Positions 54,041 to 64,000 of a DNA stretch of 64,000 nt are shown one piece after another. Made by a program: the position numbers and the translations under genes. A model generated the notes under the pieces. The model worked only from the letters and a program-made list of their open reading frames with translations. It was not told the origin of the DNA and searched no databases. Source of the DNA: Diadophis punctatus similis (taxonomy: Eukaryota; Chordata; Lepidosauria; Squamata; Dipsadidae). Location: assembly GCA_023053685.1 (NCBI GenBank), contig JALIGW010000021.1:14856592-14920591 (forward strand). The letters are read 5' to 3'. Within the stretch, counting starts at the first letter, position 1, and each line of letters begins with the position of its first letter.

Positions 54041-54264
54041 GACATTCTCCACCATCCAGGTCATGGTAGTCCCAAAGGCAACTGGACTTTCTTGGGTTTT
54101 CCTTGAAGACATTTCGCTTCTCATCCAAGAAGCTTCTTCAGTTCTGACTGAAGGGTGGGGAATGCAATTCAGTCAGAACTGAGGAAGCTTCCTGCATGAG
54201 AAGCGAAATGTCTTCAAGGAAAAACAAAGAAAGTCCAGTTGCCTTTTGAAAAAGCACCTTTGGG
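54041..54264. repeat. Family B inverted repeat
   Basis: Head-to-head arms around GACTGAAGGGTGGGGAATGC; the right arm reads AGAAGCGAAATGTCTTCAAG. The flanks share ATTAGCA (54034-54040 and 54265-54271), a possible 7-bp target duplication. Confidence 0.8.
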
Positions 54265-54627
54265 ATTAGCAAATATTGCAATCAGAAAACCAGTCAGGGT
54301 GGATATGTCTTACCTTTAGTTCTATGTTATGATTTATCTTTAAATTAGCAAAGGTTATAAGACCTGAAAATTGTTCTAATTTAATTTAACTTTTTATTTA
54401 TATTTCATATTTCTTAACTGCCCAATTCCCTTATACCAACTTTCTTTCACTCGGGTCATGATAGGAACTAATGTGGACACACAGCAGTACAAATAACGGA
54501 TTATATTCTGGACACTATGATAGCTTTGCTAATAAACTAGTGTGACCTAATCATACATACAAGTGAAAATATTACTTATGAAACCAGTGTCTGTTTACAT
54601 ACAGAGTAATTTAAGAAACATGGAGCC

Positions 54628-54765
54628 AGTTTGGTCTAGAGGTTAAGGCATCAGGCTAGAAACCAAGAGACGGTGAGTTCTAGTCCTGCTTTAGCCATGA
54701 AAGCTGGCTGGGTGACTCTGGACCAATCACCAGGAGACTGTGAGTTCTAGTCCTACCTTACAAAT
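54628..54765 (+). mobile_element. tRNA-derived SINE, second family
   Basis: GGAGCCAGTTTGGTCTAGAG and GTTAAGGCATCAGGCTAGAA resemble a tRNA A box region. GTGAGTTCTAGTCC is a B-box-like sequence. The body GCTGGCTGGGTGACTCTGGA follows, and the B-box-like segment is duplicated at 54738. It is distinct from the SINE at 28783. Confidence 0.7.
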
Positions 54766-54817
54766 TATAGGTCTTCTAGTTTAATGTTTTGAAGTGGAAT
54801 AGAATATAGAATATGGA

Positions 54818-55170
54818 ATAACAGAGTTGGAGGGGACCTTGGAGGTCTTCTAGTCCAACCCCCTGCTTAGGCAGGAAACTCTACACCACTTCAGAAAAAT
54901 GGTTATCCAAAATCTCACAAAAAATCTCACAAATAAACATTTTCTTAAAAACTTCCTGTGTTGGAGCATTCACAACTTCTGGAGACAAACTGTTCCACTG
55001 ATTAATTGTTCTAACTGTCAGGAAATTTCTCCTTAGTTCTAAGTTGTTTCTCTCCTTGATTAGTTTCCACCCATTGCTTCTTGTCTTACTCTCAGGTGCT
55101 TTGGAGAATAGCTTGAACCCCTCTTCTTTGTGGCAGCTCCTGAGATACTGGAACACTACTATCATGTCTC
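54818..55170 (-). pseudogene. CR1 LINE ORF2 C-terminal fragment
   Basis: The minus strand reads [40 protein letters not shown] and INQWNSLSPEVVNAPTQEVF, then an inserted 30-bp duplication (ATCTCACAAAAAATCTCAC) and the 3' end. Confidence 0.87.
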
Positions 55171-56584
55171 AAGCCAAACAGGTCTGAATCCGGAATAGCG
55201 TTAGACGAACAGACCACAAGAAGTGCTTTCTCAAACGCTCTTAGCATACAGGAAAATGCAATTTTTCAACCCAAGTATTTGTTCCCAAGAAACTTTAGTT
55301 TTTCTTGATGCTCCATGGCTTGAAAAAAAGCATGCTTTGCAGGTCCTTCCCAAAAGTATGTACCAAAAATTGGACTCTTTGTGAGAATTTACTTCTTGCT
55401 GGGTCAACGTACTTAATTTGTTAAAGACGGCACTTTAGAATCCTTGTAGAAACTCCCTTGTTACTAGCTAATATTTACCATACACGACCTTTAGCACATG
55501 ATGACCTTTTTCCTACTGAGATAATGTTCCATAACAAATTTATTCTGTCATGAAATGATTTGTCACATGACCGAAGGACCCTCGTAAGAACAAAAGGAAG
55601 AAGGGCTGCGGAGGGATAGAAAATATGGTTTTATTTCTCTTCTGCCTCTCCGTGATAATTTCAAGTGGAGATTGTCTAAAAGGCTACGTATCCAGGACGA
55701 AACTCTAATGGCCACTTGCTTCTACATTATGTATGTCATGTTCTGCCTCATAGTTTGTCACTGATGGCATCTGCAGACGGTTAGCCATTGGAAGAACAGG
55801 CCCCTTATCGGCTTTGCGGTGACCTACCACTGAACAATGCCAAGTATATTTACAATGTGGCGTAAGTTCATACAAAGCAATAACTCATCCCTATAACAAA
55901 TTCTCCTGGATCAGACAGTTGGCACATGGAGGAACATGTTTACATGCCTCCCTGGGTGTGTTTAGAGGAAGGACGCAATTCCTCCTGCCCGGACTGTCTA
56001 CTTTGTGATGCAGAAAAGGATCGATGGATGTGTGTATGTGTTTTAAACAAAATGACCGTGATTTGGGCGAGAAATTTGTCAGGGATGGAGGTTTATTTTT
56101 AAGGACGCTTCTTGAGGTAGCCTCAGTGGAAGTACTGGGTTTATAACTGCTCTGTTCTCTGAGAGGGGTTGTATTTAATTACATCTTCGAGTAATAAAAG
56201 GAGACACAAGCAAGAGGAAAAAAGCACTGCTCAATTCAGACACAATAAATCTGTTTGCTCAGGAAACTCAATCCATCTTGGCAACCCACTTTGCTGCTAT
56301 TGTTCCTCCTTCAACAAGGAAATCTTATAATAAACATTCAATTGCACCTGATTAAATGCCATAAGAAATTGAGTAAAGCCAGGCTGTTCCTAATATACAT
56401 CCATTCCAACGATGTAGATATCCCCCACTCTGCTTTTTCATTTGATGGATACCTTCTTTTTAGCTTATTCCAATGGCAGCAAGGATAGTTGGCACCATTC
56501 CTGCTGGAAAGCTTGGAAAGGAAAATGAAATTTTGGTTCCAGAGTTGATTTTTCTGAAGACATTTGTACAGCAAACATAAAAAA
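55171..56584. other. No gene recognised
   Basis: A long single-copy-looking stretch. No conserved domain, splice structure or RNA gene could be recognised. Confidence 0.4.
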
Positions 56585-57157
56585 AAGCAATGCAATCCTA
56601 GGCTGCATTAACAGAAGGATCACGTAAAGTGTTAGTACCAATTTATCATGCCTTGGTAAGGCCACACTTGGAATACTGCATCCAGTTTTGGTCACCACGA
56701 TATAAAAAAGATGTTGAGACTCTAGAAAGAGTGCAGAGCAGAGCAACGAAGATGATGAGGGGACTGGAGGCTAAAACACACGATGAACGGTTGCAGGAAC
56801 TGGGCATGGCTAGTCTAGTGAAGAGAAGGACAAGGGGAGACATGATAGCAGTCTTCCAATATCTGAGAGGCTGCCCCAGAGAGGAGGGGCTCAACCTGTT
56901 CACCTGAAGGCAGGAAAGAAGCAATGGGTGGAAACTGATCAAGGAGAGAAACAACCTAGAATTAAGGAGGAATTTCCTGACAGTGGGAACAATTAACCAG
57001 TGGAACAATTTGTCTCCAGAAGTTGTGGATGCTCCATCACTGGAGGCTTTTAAGAAGGAGACAGGATAGCCACTTGTCTGGAATGGCATATGATCTCCTG
57101 CTTGAGCAGGGGGTTGGACCAGAAGACCTCCAAGGTCCCTTCCAACTCTGTGTTAGA
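56585..57157 (+). pseudogene. CR1 LINE ORF2 C-terminus
   Basis: It encodes [60 protein letters not shown] and [21 protein letters not shown] deletion then removes part of LFSKAPEG. The 3' untranslated end reaches CCAACTCTGTG. It is one of the less-decayed CR1 tails here. Confidence 0.9.
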
Positions 57158-58039
57158 AGATGATGGTGATGTTCAATGTTCTAAGTTCTAAGCTATGATG
57201 ATGTTGATGATGTTCTAGGCTAGAACAATATGATCCCCAAATGACTGATATGTTCAAAAGAAGATACCTCCAACGGATACCAGCTTCAAACATTGGCTTT
57301 ACTGGCTGATCACTTCCAAACATCTGATGTTTTGTCAGCAGCACCTAGTAGAAATGACAAATCTTGAAGGCTGCCAATTTTCTGGAGAATAAGGAAATCA
57401 ACAGATTTTGATCTTGGTCCCATTTGTTTATTATTTTATTGAGTTCAGTCTAGCATAGTATGACATTTCTCAGTGTACTTTCATATCAGGTGGAGAAGAT
57501 AAATGAAGAGATAGCCAACTATATTCCATGGTGAACTGGAACAATAATTGAGGCTGTTTTTTATGTTACACAGAGTTATGGGATGCAATGAGGGGGCAGG
57601 TTCTTGGGGTGCCACAGAGGCCAAAATGACAGCTACATTCGCATGATCAAAATTCTGCAATACAGAAACCAATACAGGGCCTTAACCTTTAAGGCCTTGG
57701 CTGTTGTTTAACCTGTTATTTTTTTCCCCCATATATGTAACGTATGACAGGTCATTTGGGTTGCAAATAGATGTAGAAGTTTATAAATTTTGGACGTTTC
57801 ACGAGTAAGCAATAGATTTGTCAGAGTTCAACCAGGGAGGAATAAGATGTGGTTTTGTTCTTTGTCCTTTTAATTCACAGGTGTTTTTTTTAATGTACTT
57901 GTTTAGCTTTGTTTTGTCTTTGTTACATTTTTTTCCTTTCGGATTTTGTATTTTAATCTTTTGAATAAAATAGAAAAACATGATACACATAAAAAAGACA
58001 TATACAAAGAGGTGGATGATTGTTTTTGATCATGCAGTC
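57158..58039. other. No gene recognised
   Basis: It includes a short run of TGATG-type trinucleotides at 57160-57215. AT-rich, no coding signal. Confidence 0.4.
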
Positions 58040-58404
58040 CAGGGGTGGGTTCTAACTTACCTCGCTGCTAGTTCGTTTCCTCCCGCACTGCGTGCGCTTA
58101 GTGCATGCGCACATGCACAGTGCCGAAAAATCAATTTTTTTAAAAAAAGCCAAAAACAAGATGGCAACGCATGCGTAGTGCCGGAAACTCGGCTTCTGCG
58201 CATGCGCAGAAGAAAAAAAAACCTGGAAAAAATCTCCCCCCCCCAAAAAAACAAAAAAAAATTCCAAAAAAATTCCAGAAAAATAGATTGTGGCGTCCAT
58301 GGACCGACACCGACAGAACCGGTTCTATGATGTCATCGTGACATCACCAGTGGTTTGCTACCGGTTCTATAGAACCGGTGTGAACCGGGAGGAACCCACC
58401 TCTG
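58040..58404. mobile_element. hAT-like MITE, GGTTCGAACC family, copy 3
   Basis: A 365-bp element from CAGGGGTGGGTTCTAACTTACC to GGGAGGAACCCACCTCTG. The flanks ATGCAGTC (58032-58039) and AAGCAGTC (58405-58412) match at 7 of 8 bases. The centre is A-rich and CpG-rich. Confidence 0.87.
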
Positions 58405-58489
58405 AAGCAGTCATAAATGCCAGCCTGACTTTTTAAACCCTCACCTGTCTGGTGGATGGCCACAGCTTTCTATGTATTTTTTTTAATCC

Positions 58490-58575
58490 TGAGGGGTCCT
58501 TGGTGCTCACTGAGCTTGCTTGTTTTCTTGCAGACCTTTCATTACTCATACTAGGTAACTTCATCAGTGCTGGTA
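58490..58575 (-). ncRNA. Hammerhead-ribozyme-like motif, family A, minus strand
   Basis: The minus strand reads CCAGCA, CTGATGA (58567-58561), AGTTACC, a loop, GTAAT, GAAA (58540-58537), GGTC, TGCAAGAAAAC. Stem I keeps GCA/TGC, stem II keeps five pairs and the GUC triplet is present. The stem III palindrome ACGU is changed to AGGU. The unit continues as AAGCAAGCTCAGTGAGCACC. Confidence 0.45.
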
Positions 58576-58837
58576 AGGAGTGGGGTTCATTGTCAGCTTA
58601 TATTCTAGTGGCTTGGCCTATTGGTGTTGATGGGGATGATCTTGGAGATGATCTAGTTGGGCTGTTTCCTGTTAGTTTGTGTGGCAGTTCCTTGATTGGG
58701 GTATTGTTTACTTCTTGACTGTTGGTCTGATATTAATCTTGGTGCTCATTTCTGCTCATCTGGGTGCTGATTGCTGGTGGGTTGTTGTTGTTTTTTGGGT
58801 CTTTTTGTCCCCCTTTTTGGCTTAGAAGAAGAGAGTA

Positions 58838-58960
58838 GAAGAATAGAATAACTTTACTGTCACTTAATCGGCATACATTAAAATGAAATTTTGTTGCATA
58901 CAGCTCTCAAAAGGTCTCCACCTCTAATATACACTACATAAGCATGACAAAATAAATGAA
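58838..58960 (-). repeat. Dispersed repeat shared with 35285-35402
   Basis: AATCGGCATACATTAAAATG, TTGCATACAGCTCTCAAAA and GGTCTCCACCTCTAATATAC match the other copy with about one change in ten bases. Confidence 0.6.
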
Positions 58961-60095
58961 TACAAAATTATGCATATACCACATATATTATATGACACAG
59001 AGAAACAACACAGGCTTGTTGATTGTCTCTTTTGCATAGTATGTAGCTGTTGTTTATGTCTATGTGTCTATTGATGGCCGATTAGTCAGAGTGCCAGGCT
59101 TCTAGAAATTCCCTGGCATTTTCGGATTTGGCCTGGTCTAGGATGGTCCCACTTTCCCAATTGAAATTAGGGTTAAGTCTAGTCTATATGTTGTTTTAAC
59201 CCTGAAGACCTTTCCAGATGAGTCAAGGGGCTGAGTTGGGTTTACCCGGAGTCAGAGACAAGGGAGGCCTACTGTGTTTGGTGAAGCCACATAATCTATA
59301 TTAAAAGAGCATCGAGAATTGCATTCCGTTTACAGGGTCTTCACCAGAGGCCGTAAGACACCCGGCAGGCCAGGTGTGTTTGTATTTGGGAGGGGGTCTT
59401 GTTTCTTCCCTGGACTCTGTATTCTCAGAAAAAGAGAGTGGGGGTCCCTTGGCAGAAGCAGCAGCCTATTTAAATGCTCCATTGGACAGGAAGTAAAGTT
59501 TATGCAAGGTCACCGACGATGTGATAATTATAATCACAGGTTTTTGGCTCCACAATGACAGCCATTTGTTATATTCGCTCGAGCAATTCTGCTGCTTGGT
59601 GCTGTTGACAAGCCCGGCCTGATTTACTGCCCTCCCACCTTCCCCATCGCCCACCCCCCACCTCCCCAGACGGCCAGCCCTCCCAAATCTGACATCCCAG
59701 CTCGGTTCCCGACAATTGGGGTGTCTTTCCTGTTTTGTGTCACAACCGTGGCTGCAAATGTAAGGGACGTGATGGGCTGGGTTATAAGAGGATGGGCCTG
59801 AAAGAGTAAGCACAAAAGAAAGGGGAAGGGGCTGCATTCTCCCCCGGGGGGTTCTTTCCCACATGAATCGTCACTGACGGGGAGGGATTTAATAATGGGG
59901 TGATTCGCACAGGAGGATCATTTCAGCATTTGGGAAAGGTGGCAGAGAAGCTTGAAATTGGCAGATGGGACATCTCGGAAGATCTGAGCAAAACCCTTTG
60001 CTTGGTTTTGCTCTGTTATTCCTCCGTGGATCCTTCTTAACCAGTCGACGTGACTTTATGGTTAGCCTTGTTTCTTAAATCAGGGAATACAAGCT
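58961..60095. other. No gene recognised
   Basis: Unique sequence with a C/CT-rich part at 59630-59690. No exon is supported. Confidence 0.4.
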
Positions 60096-60355
60096 CAGGT
60101 GGCTCCAAAGCACCTGAAGGCAGGACAAGAAGCAACGGATGGAACCTTATCAAGGAGAGATCCAAGCCAGAATGACGGAGAAATTTCCTCACAGTGAGGA
60201 CAATTAAGGGGTGGAATGGCTCCCTTCCAGAAGCTGCAGATGTTCCATCACTGGAGGTTTTCAAGAAGAGACTGGACAACTATTTGTCTGGAATGATATG
60301 GAGTCTCCTGCCTGAGGATGGACTAGAAGGTCCCTTCTAACTCTATTATTCTGTT
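60096..60355 (+). mobile_element. CR1 LINE 3' end
   Basis: GGTGGCTCCAAAGCACCTGA, the TIKGWNGSLPEAADVPSLEV-like tail, and the 3' end to TCTATTATTCTGTT. Confidence 0.85.
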
Positions 60356-60665
60356 AATTAATCAGTGGAAGCAAAGGTGCTTTTCCAAGAGGCAAGTGGA
60401 CTTTCTGGTTTTTCTTTGAAGATGTTTCGCTTCTCATCCAAGAAGCTTCAAAGCTTTGGGACAACCATGACCGGGATGACTGAGAATCTCCATAGATAAT
60501 CAGTGGAATGGCTTCCCTCCAGAAGTTGTGGGTGCTCCATCACTGGAGGTTTCCAAGAAGAGACTGGACAAACATTTGTCCAGGATTCAATAGGGTCTCC
60601 TGCCTTGAGCAGGAGGTTGGACTAGAAGATCTCAAAGTTCCCTTCCACCCTATGATTCTATATTA
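60356..60665 (+). mobile_element. Second CR1 3' end, split by a family B repeat
   Basis: CR1 sequence AATTAATCAGTGGAA (to 60370) resumes at 60497 as TAATCAGTGGAATGGCTTCC and runs to the 3' end CACCCTATGATTCTATATT. The shared TAATCAGTGGAA shows family B inserted into this CR1. Confidence 0.83.
60371..60496. repeat. Family B insertion with 12-bp target duplication
   Basis: The block GCAAAGGTGCTTTTCCAAGA ... GACTGAGAATCTCCATAGA is flanked by TAATCAGTGGAA on both sides (60359-60370 and 60497-60508). The right arm is short. This shows family B moves as a discrete unit. Confidence 0.8.
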
Positions 60666-62034
60666 AGAGCTAAAAGACACCCATTGATCTTGTTAATTGG
60701 ATGCAAAGAACCAAATGTATTTACCATTCTTCCAAATTTTGTTCTGAGTTTCTTGCATAAAGAGAAACTGGATTTTCCCTGTCATCTAAGTTAGAAAAAC
60801 TATTAGGTTCTTTCAAAATATTCCCATCCTGGTCTTTCCTCTTTTGTTTTTCCTTATTTATTTTTCCTTCATTCTATATTTTATTAAGCCAGGCTTTCAG
60901 AAAGGAACTCAACTTAGTTCGATGATTTACTGTCTCAGCCACTCAATAACTACAATTTTCTGTTGTGGTACAAATTAGCTAAAATGTAACGTAAAATCAA
61001 ACCATATAAAAATGGATAATGAAATACTGCTAATGTTTTTCATTATCTGATTCTTCAATAGAATTTAGAAAAATGACCAAGCTAGCAGAATTTTTATATT
61101 TTTGTATTAGAATCTTAACTGTTAACTCAACATGTTTCTCACTATCAGTGATAGTATTTGCCTAATTTTTAATACTATGTTTCCAACAAGTACATAAGGA
61201 AAAATATTTTATTTTGCAAAATAGATTTCAGTAAAGATTATACCATTACTGGGCTTATTAAAGCTACTTATTTGAAGTTGTCTAATTTGATATTGCAGCT
61301 TTGTGTCCTTATTAACTTTATGGTGGGCTCCTAGCTTGCCCAGTGACTGTTCATTAGAGAGCTACCTCTCATGGTTTTGAGTGGCCTTCTTTTGGTCCAC
61401 ACAGCTAGCAACCTCATCCCAGAGAGGAATTATCTCTGGTTGCTTTCTTGGTTGTAAGGAGACCGTTCCCATCAATTGGATCCGAGATAGAGAGCTATAA
61501 CTTTCAATGTTTCTATGCTATAGTCTCCCTATATATCAGATTTTTATATATATATATATAAAAACCCACATGCAACATTGATGCTTTAAGAATACACGAG
61601 CTGTTATGAAACCATCAACTTTGCCATGAAGAAGAGGAGTGGATGAGAAAGAAGCTCAAGATTTCCTCTCCTTGATTCTCTTCTGTATAAGAGAGAAACC
61701 AGAGAAGATCTGTCAGGCTTTCAAACTTCTGCTATAACCTGCAAAGTTGACTTTGTGTTGACTTTGATCTAGCTTACCTTCAAGGACTAACATCTGTTGT
61801 CCACAAAAATCATGCAGATCTGCTGGCAAAATTTTAACTGCATTCTAATATTCAAGGTTTAGCAAAAAAGAAATAATAGGGATAAATATTACTATTCACC
61901 GCCTGAGACAGATCAGATCGTTGGTAAGAAGTAGAACAAAATGACATTCTACTATTCCATGATTGCTTCCTATTTGTACTGATGATCTAGACTTGGACAG
62001 AACGCAGAGTAACTGACCATGGTAATTATTATTT
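60666..62034. other. No gene recognised
   Basis: AT-rich unique sequence with a short (TA)n at 61545-61560. Confidence 0.4.
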
Positions 62035-62092
62035 TATTTTATTTATTTTATTTGGAGGTTCTTCTATGCCGCCCTAGTCCCTGAGGATAATT
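62035..62092 (-). mobile_element. L2-type LINE 3' end remnant
   Basis: TTATTTTATTTATTTTATTTGG, TTCTTCTATGCCGCCCTAGTCC is the reversed LINE end seen at 4880 and 7230. Only about 55 bp remain. Confidence 0.65.
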
Positions 62093-62334
62093 AAATATCT
62101 GGACATCAGCAAATACTAGATGTTTCCATCTAGTGTTCTCCAGATTTTTAGAAGTGCAGATGTGTAGAAGAGTGTAGAGATATAGTAACCTTGATGAAAG
62201 AATGAAAGAGCAATAAAGAGAAAGTCAACAATTCGGTCTTGGGAAAGCATTGTGTATAAGGGTGGCAGCAGAAAACTCTGGTAGCTTTCAAGATTCTGTG
62301 ATTATATCCTTCAACAATAAAGTACACTCCCTAA

Positions 62335-62610
62335 CAGAATAATATAGTTGAAAGGAACTTTGGGGGTCTTCCAGTCCAACCCCCTGCTCAAGCAGGGAAC
62401 TCTATACCATTTCAGACAATTGGTTGTCCAGTCTCTTCTTAAAAACCTCCAGTGTTGGAGCATTCACAGCTTCTGGTGGCAAGCTGTTCCACTGATTAAT
62501 TGTCCTCACTGTTAGGAAGTTTCTCCTTCATTCCAGGTTGCTTCTCTCCTTGATTCGTTTCCATCCATTGTTTCTTCCCTTGCCTTCTGGTGCTTTGGAC
62601 AATAAGACCC
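62335..62610 (-). mobile_element. CR1 LINE 3' fragment
   Basis: Plus strand: GAACTTTGGGGGTCTTCCAG, CCCCCTGCTCAAGCAGGGAA, then the reversed NQWNSLPPEAVNAPTLEVF-like tail to TGGTGCTTTGGACAATAAG. Confidence 0.85.
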
Positions 62611-64000
62611 TTTCTTGCTCTGTTTTCTGACTTGGCCAACACTGAAGGGAGTGTTGAGAAAGGGTTCCACAACAGAAGTCTTCAACGAAGTAGAAAGCGT
62701 AGTTTTAATTGTCCTGGTTTAACCTGCATTTGGATGGCTTGTACTGGTTTGCATTCACCTCCATTCAAATATTGAAATAATCAGCTTTCATCCTGTGGGT
62801 TAGCACTATGGGTCAAGACCCACAAGGAGAGATGGAAATCTGAATGAGATGGAAGAGAAAAAAGAAGAAGAATGAAAGCAAAACCAATTTATAGTCAATC
62901 CGAAAGGGTCACCTATGACCATGTATCATAAATAGAAATAAGCAGAATGTTAATGATAATGAAATTAACAAGTGTTGCTAATGTACGATAACTAAGCTTA
63001 ATTGTGGAAGCAATCTATGGCTGACAGAGAACATAACAGAGAAAAATAACTCATGGATAAACAGCCGGTCTCCTTTTTCTTCTGGCATTCTTGCATGCAG
63101 TCTAGAATTGAAATAATTTCTAAGAAACTGAAAAATAATCCTCAGTTGCGGTGTTAGTGCTAATTTGCAATGACTGTTCTCTAAAATGATCGCCATTCTA
63201 CATGAAACAGATACGGAAGAGAGCCCTAAAGGAGGTTTGTAAATTCGGCTGCAGGCAATCTGAATTTTTTGTTTGCAAAGACATCTTTTTAAATGGTAGC
63301 TACAACCGCAGGCTTGTTTGCCCAAAGGTTCCTCTTACAAAGAGCAGCAAAAAAAGCCACCAAACCTGAAACCACTTTTTAAAAAAACATGCTCATTGGG
63401 GCTAGCCGTTCTTCTAAAGGCGCGAATGGCCGAATCCTTCTCTTTGCATTATGCTCCGAAGAAGCCGGCAACCCGAGACAGCTGGGTGTGTGTCAGATGG
63501 GATGGGTTTAGAAGCAAAGGAAGCAGACCCCCCTCTTGGGTCAAGGTCTTCCTGCTTCGATCCCAGCAGCTGATCTACTGGTGAGCCGAGGAGGGTAATT
63601 CAAAGGTTAAGTTTGCTACCAAAGGGCTGGTCTGGTCAGACATATAATTGGAATAACAAAGTCAATATATGTTACCAGTCCAGGGACATAATCTTCATTT
63701 GATCTCTCACAAGGCAGATTAATTAAGTGTTATCAATTAATGGCAGGGTAAAAATAAACACCCAGTTAGTTAGGTTTCCAAAGAGGTCAAGAACAGCCAA
63801 TCCTATTTTCTCCTTCCCTCCCTCCCTCCCTTCTTCTGTTGCTGTCCAAGAAATAAATGAAAATGGTTTTTTTTTCTTTGACTATACGCTGGTATTCATA
63901 ATGTTCAAGAGATCAGCAATATTTCCACACCAGCTGTGCAACCACTTTGATTTTTTAAAAAAGGAGCAGAGTTATAATTAACGTAGCTTTACAAAAGGTC
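62611..64000. other. No gene recognised
   Basis: Unique sequence to the window end. Short frames at 62978-63325 and 63318-63584 carry no recognisable domain. Confidence 0.4.

Overview
This window looks like intergenic DNA from a squamate reptile, most probably an advanced snake. The evidence is the repeat content. There are dozens of 3'-truncated CR1-type LINE fragments, a LINE ending in the (ATTCT)n tail typical of snake genomes, a BovB/RTE fragment, tRNA-derived SINEs, several families of hAT-like and CAG...CTG-ended MITEs, and exceptionally long microsatellites. I recognise no host exon, so species and neighbouring genes cannot be named. Every long reading frame examined belongs to a mobile element or is a low-complexity artefact.

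The best-supported gene is a complete Ty1/copia retrotransposon at 12042-16662 on the minus strand. It has two 266-bp LTRs that differ at one position, a perfect 5-bp target duplication (ATACT), and a primer-binding site matching the anticodon arm of initiator tRNA-Met. It also has a polypurine tract and one uninterrupted 1329-codon gag-pol frame in which the zinc-knuckle, protease, integrase, reverse transcriptase and RNase H residues are all present. It lies inside an older LINE (11950-17247, 20-bp target duplication). That LINE also carries a MITE, and it is itself inserted into a dispersed repeat whose units contain hammerhead-ribozyme-like cores.

The most unusual system is this repeat, called family A here (11858-11949/17248-17437, 34250-34756, 42830-42920, 58490-58575, fragment 38615-38682). 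Its consensus has CTGATGA, a 6-bp stem II, GAAAC(G/A)TC and a complementary stem I, as in a minimal type I hammerhead ribozyme. Units occur head-to-tail about 119 bp apart and head-to-head. A second inverted-repeat family, B (19.1, 31.9, 46.0, 47.0, 47.3-47.6, 54.0-54.3 and 60.4 kb), shares the GAAACGTCT...CAA..AAAACC part but lacks a canonical core. I infer a relationship to Penelope-like elements or retrozymes, which are known to carry hammerhead motifs.

Layout: 0-11.9 kb holds CR1/L2 fragments, MITEs, one solo LTR and one LTR-like copy. 11.9-17.4 kb is the nested copia locus. 17.4-25.2 kb holds CR1 fragments, MITEs and a unique AT-rich stretch. 25.2-26.7 kb has a copia-like solo LTR and a 1-kb non-autonomous LTR element (LTRs 226 bp, target duplication ACAGG). 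27-37 kb is rich in microsatellites, with a LINE reverse transcriptase remnant, the family A array and a second solo LTR. 37-43 kb has very long pentamer, tetramer and trimer arrays, several continuous with the 3' ends of LINEs or SINEs. 43-64 kb is mostly unique sequence with scattered CR1, family B, MITE and BovB insertions. Some single-copy stretches (8.2-8.8, 24.2-24.7, 39.2-39.6, 43.2-43.7 kb) look like candidate conserved non-coding DNA, which cannot be tested here.
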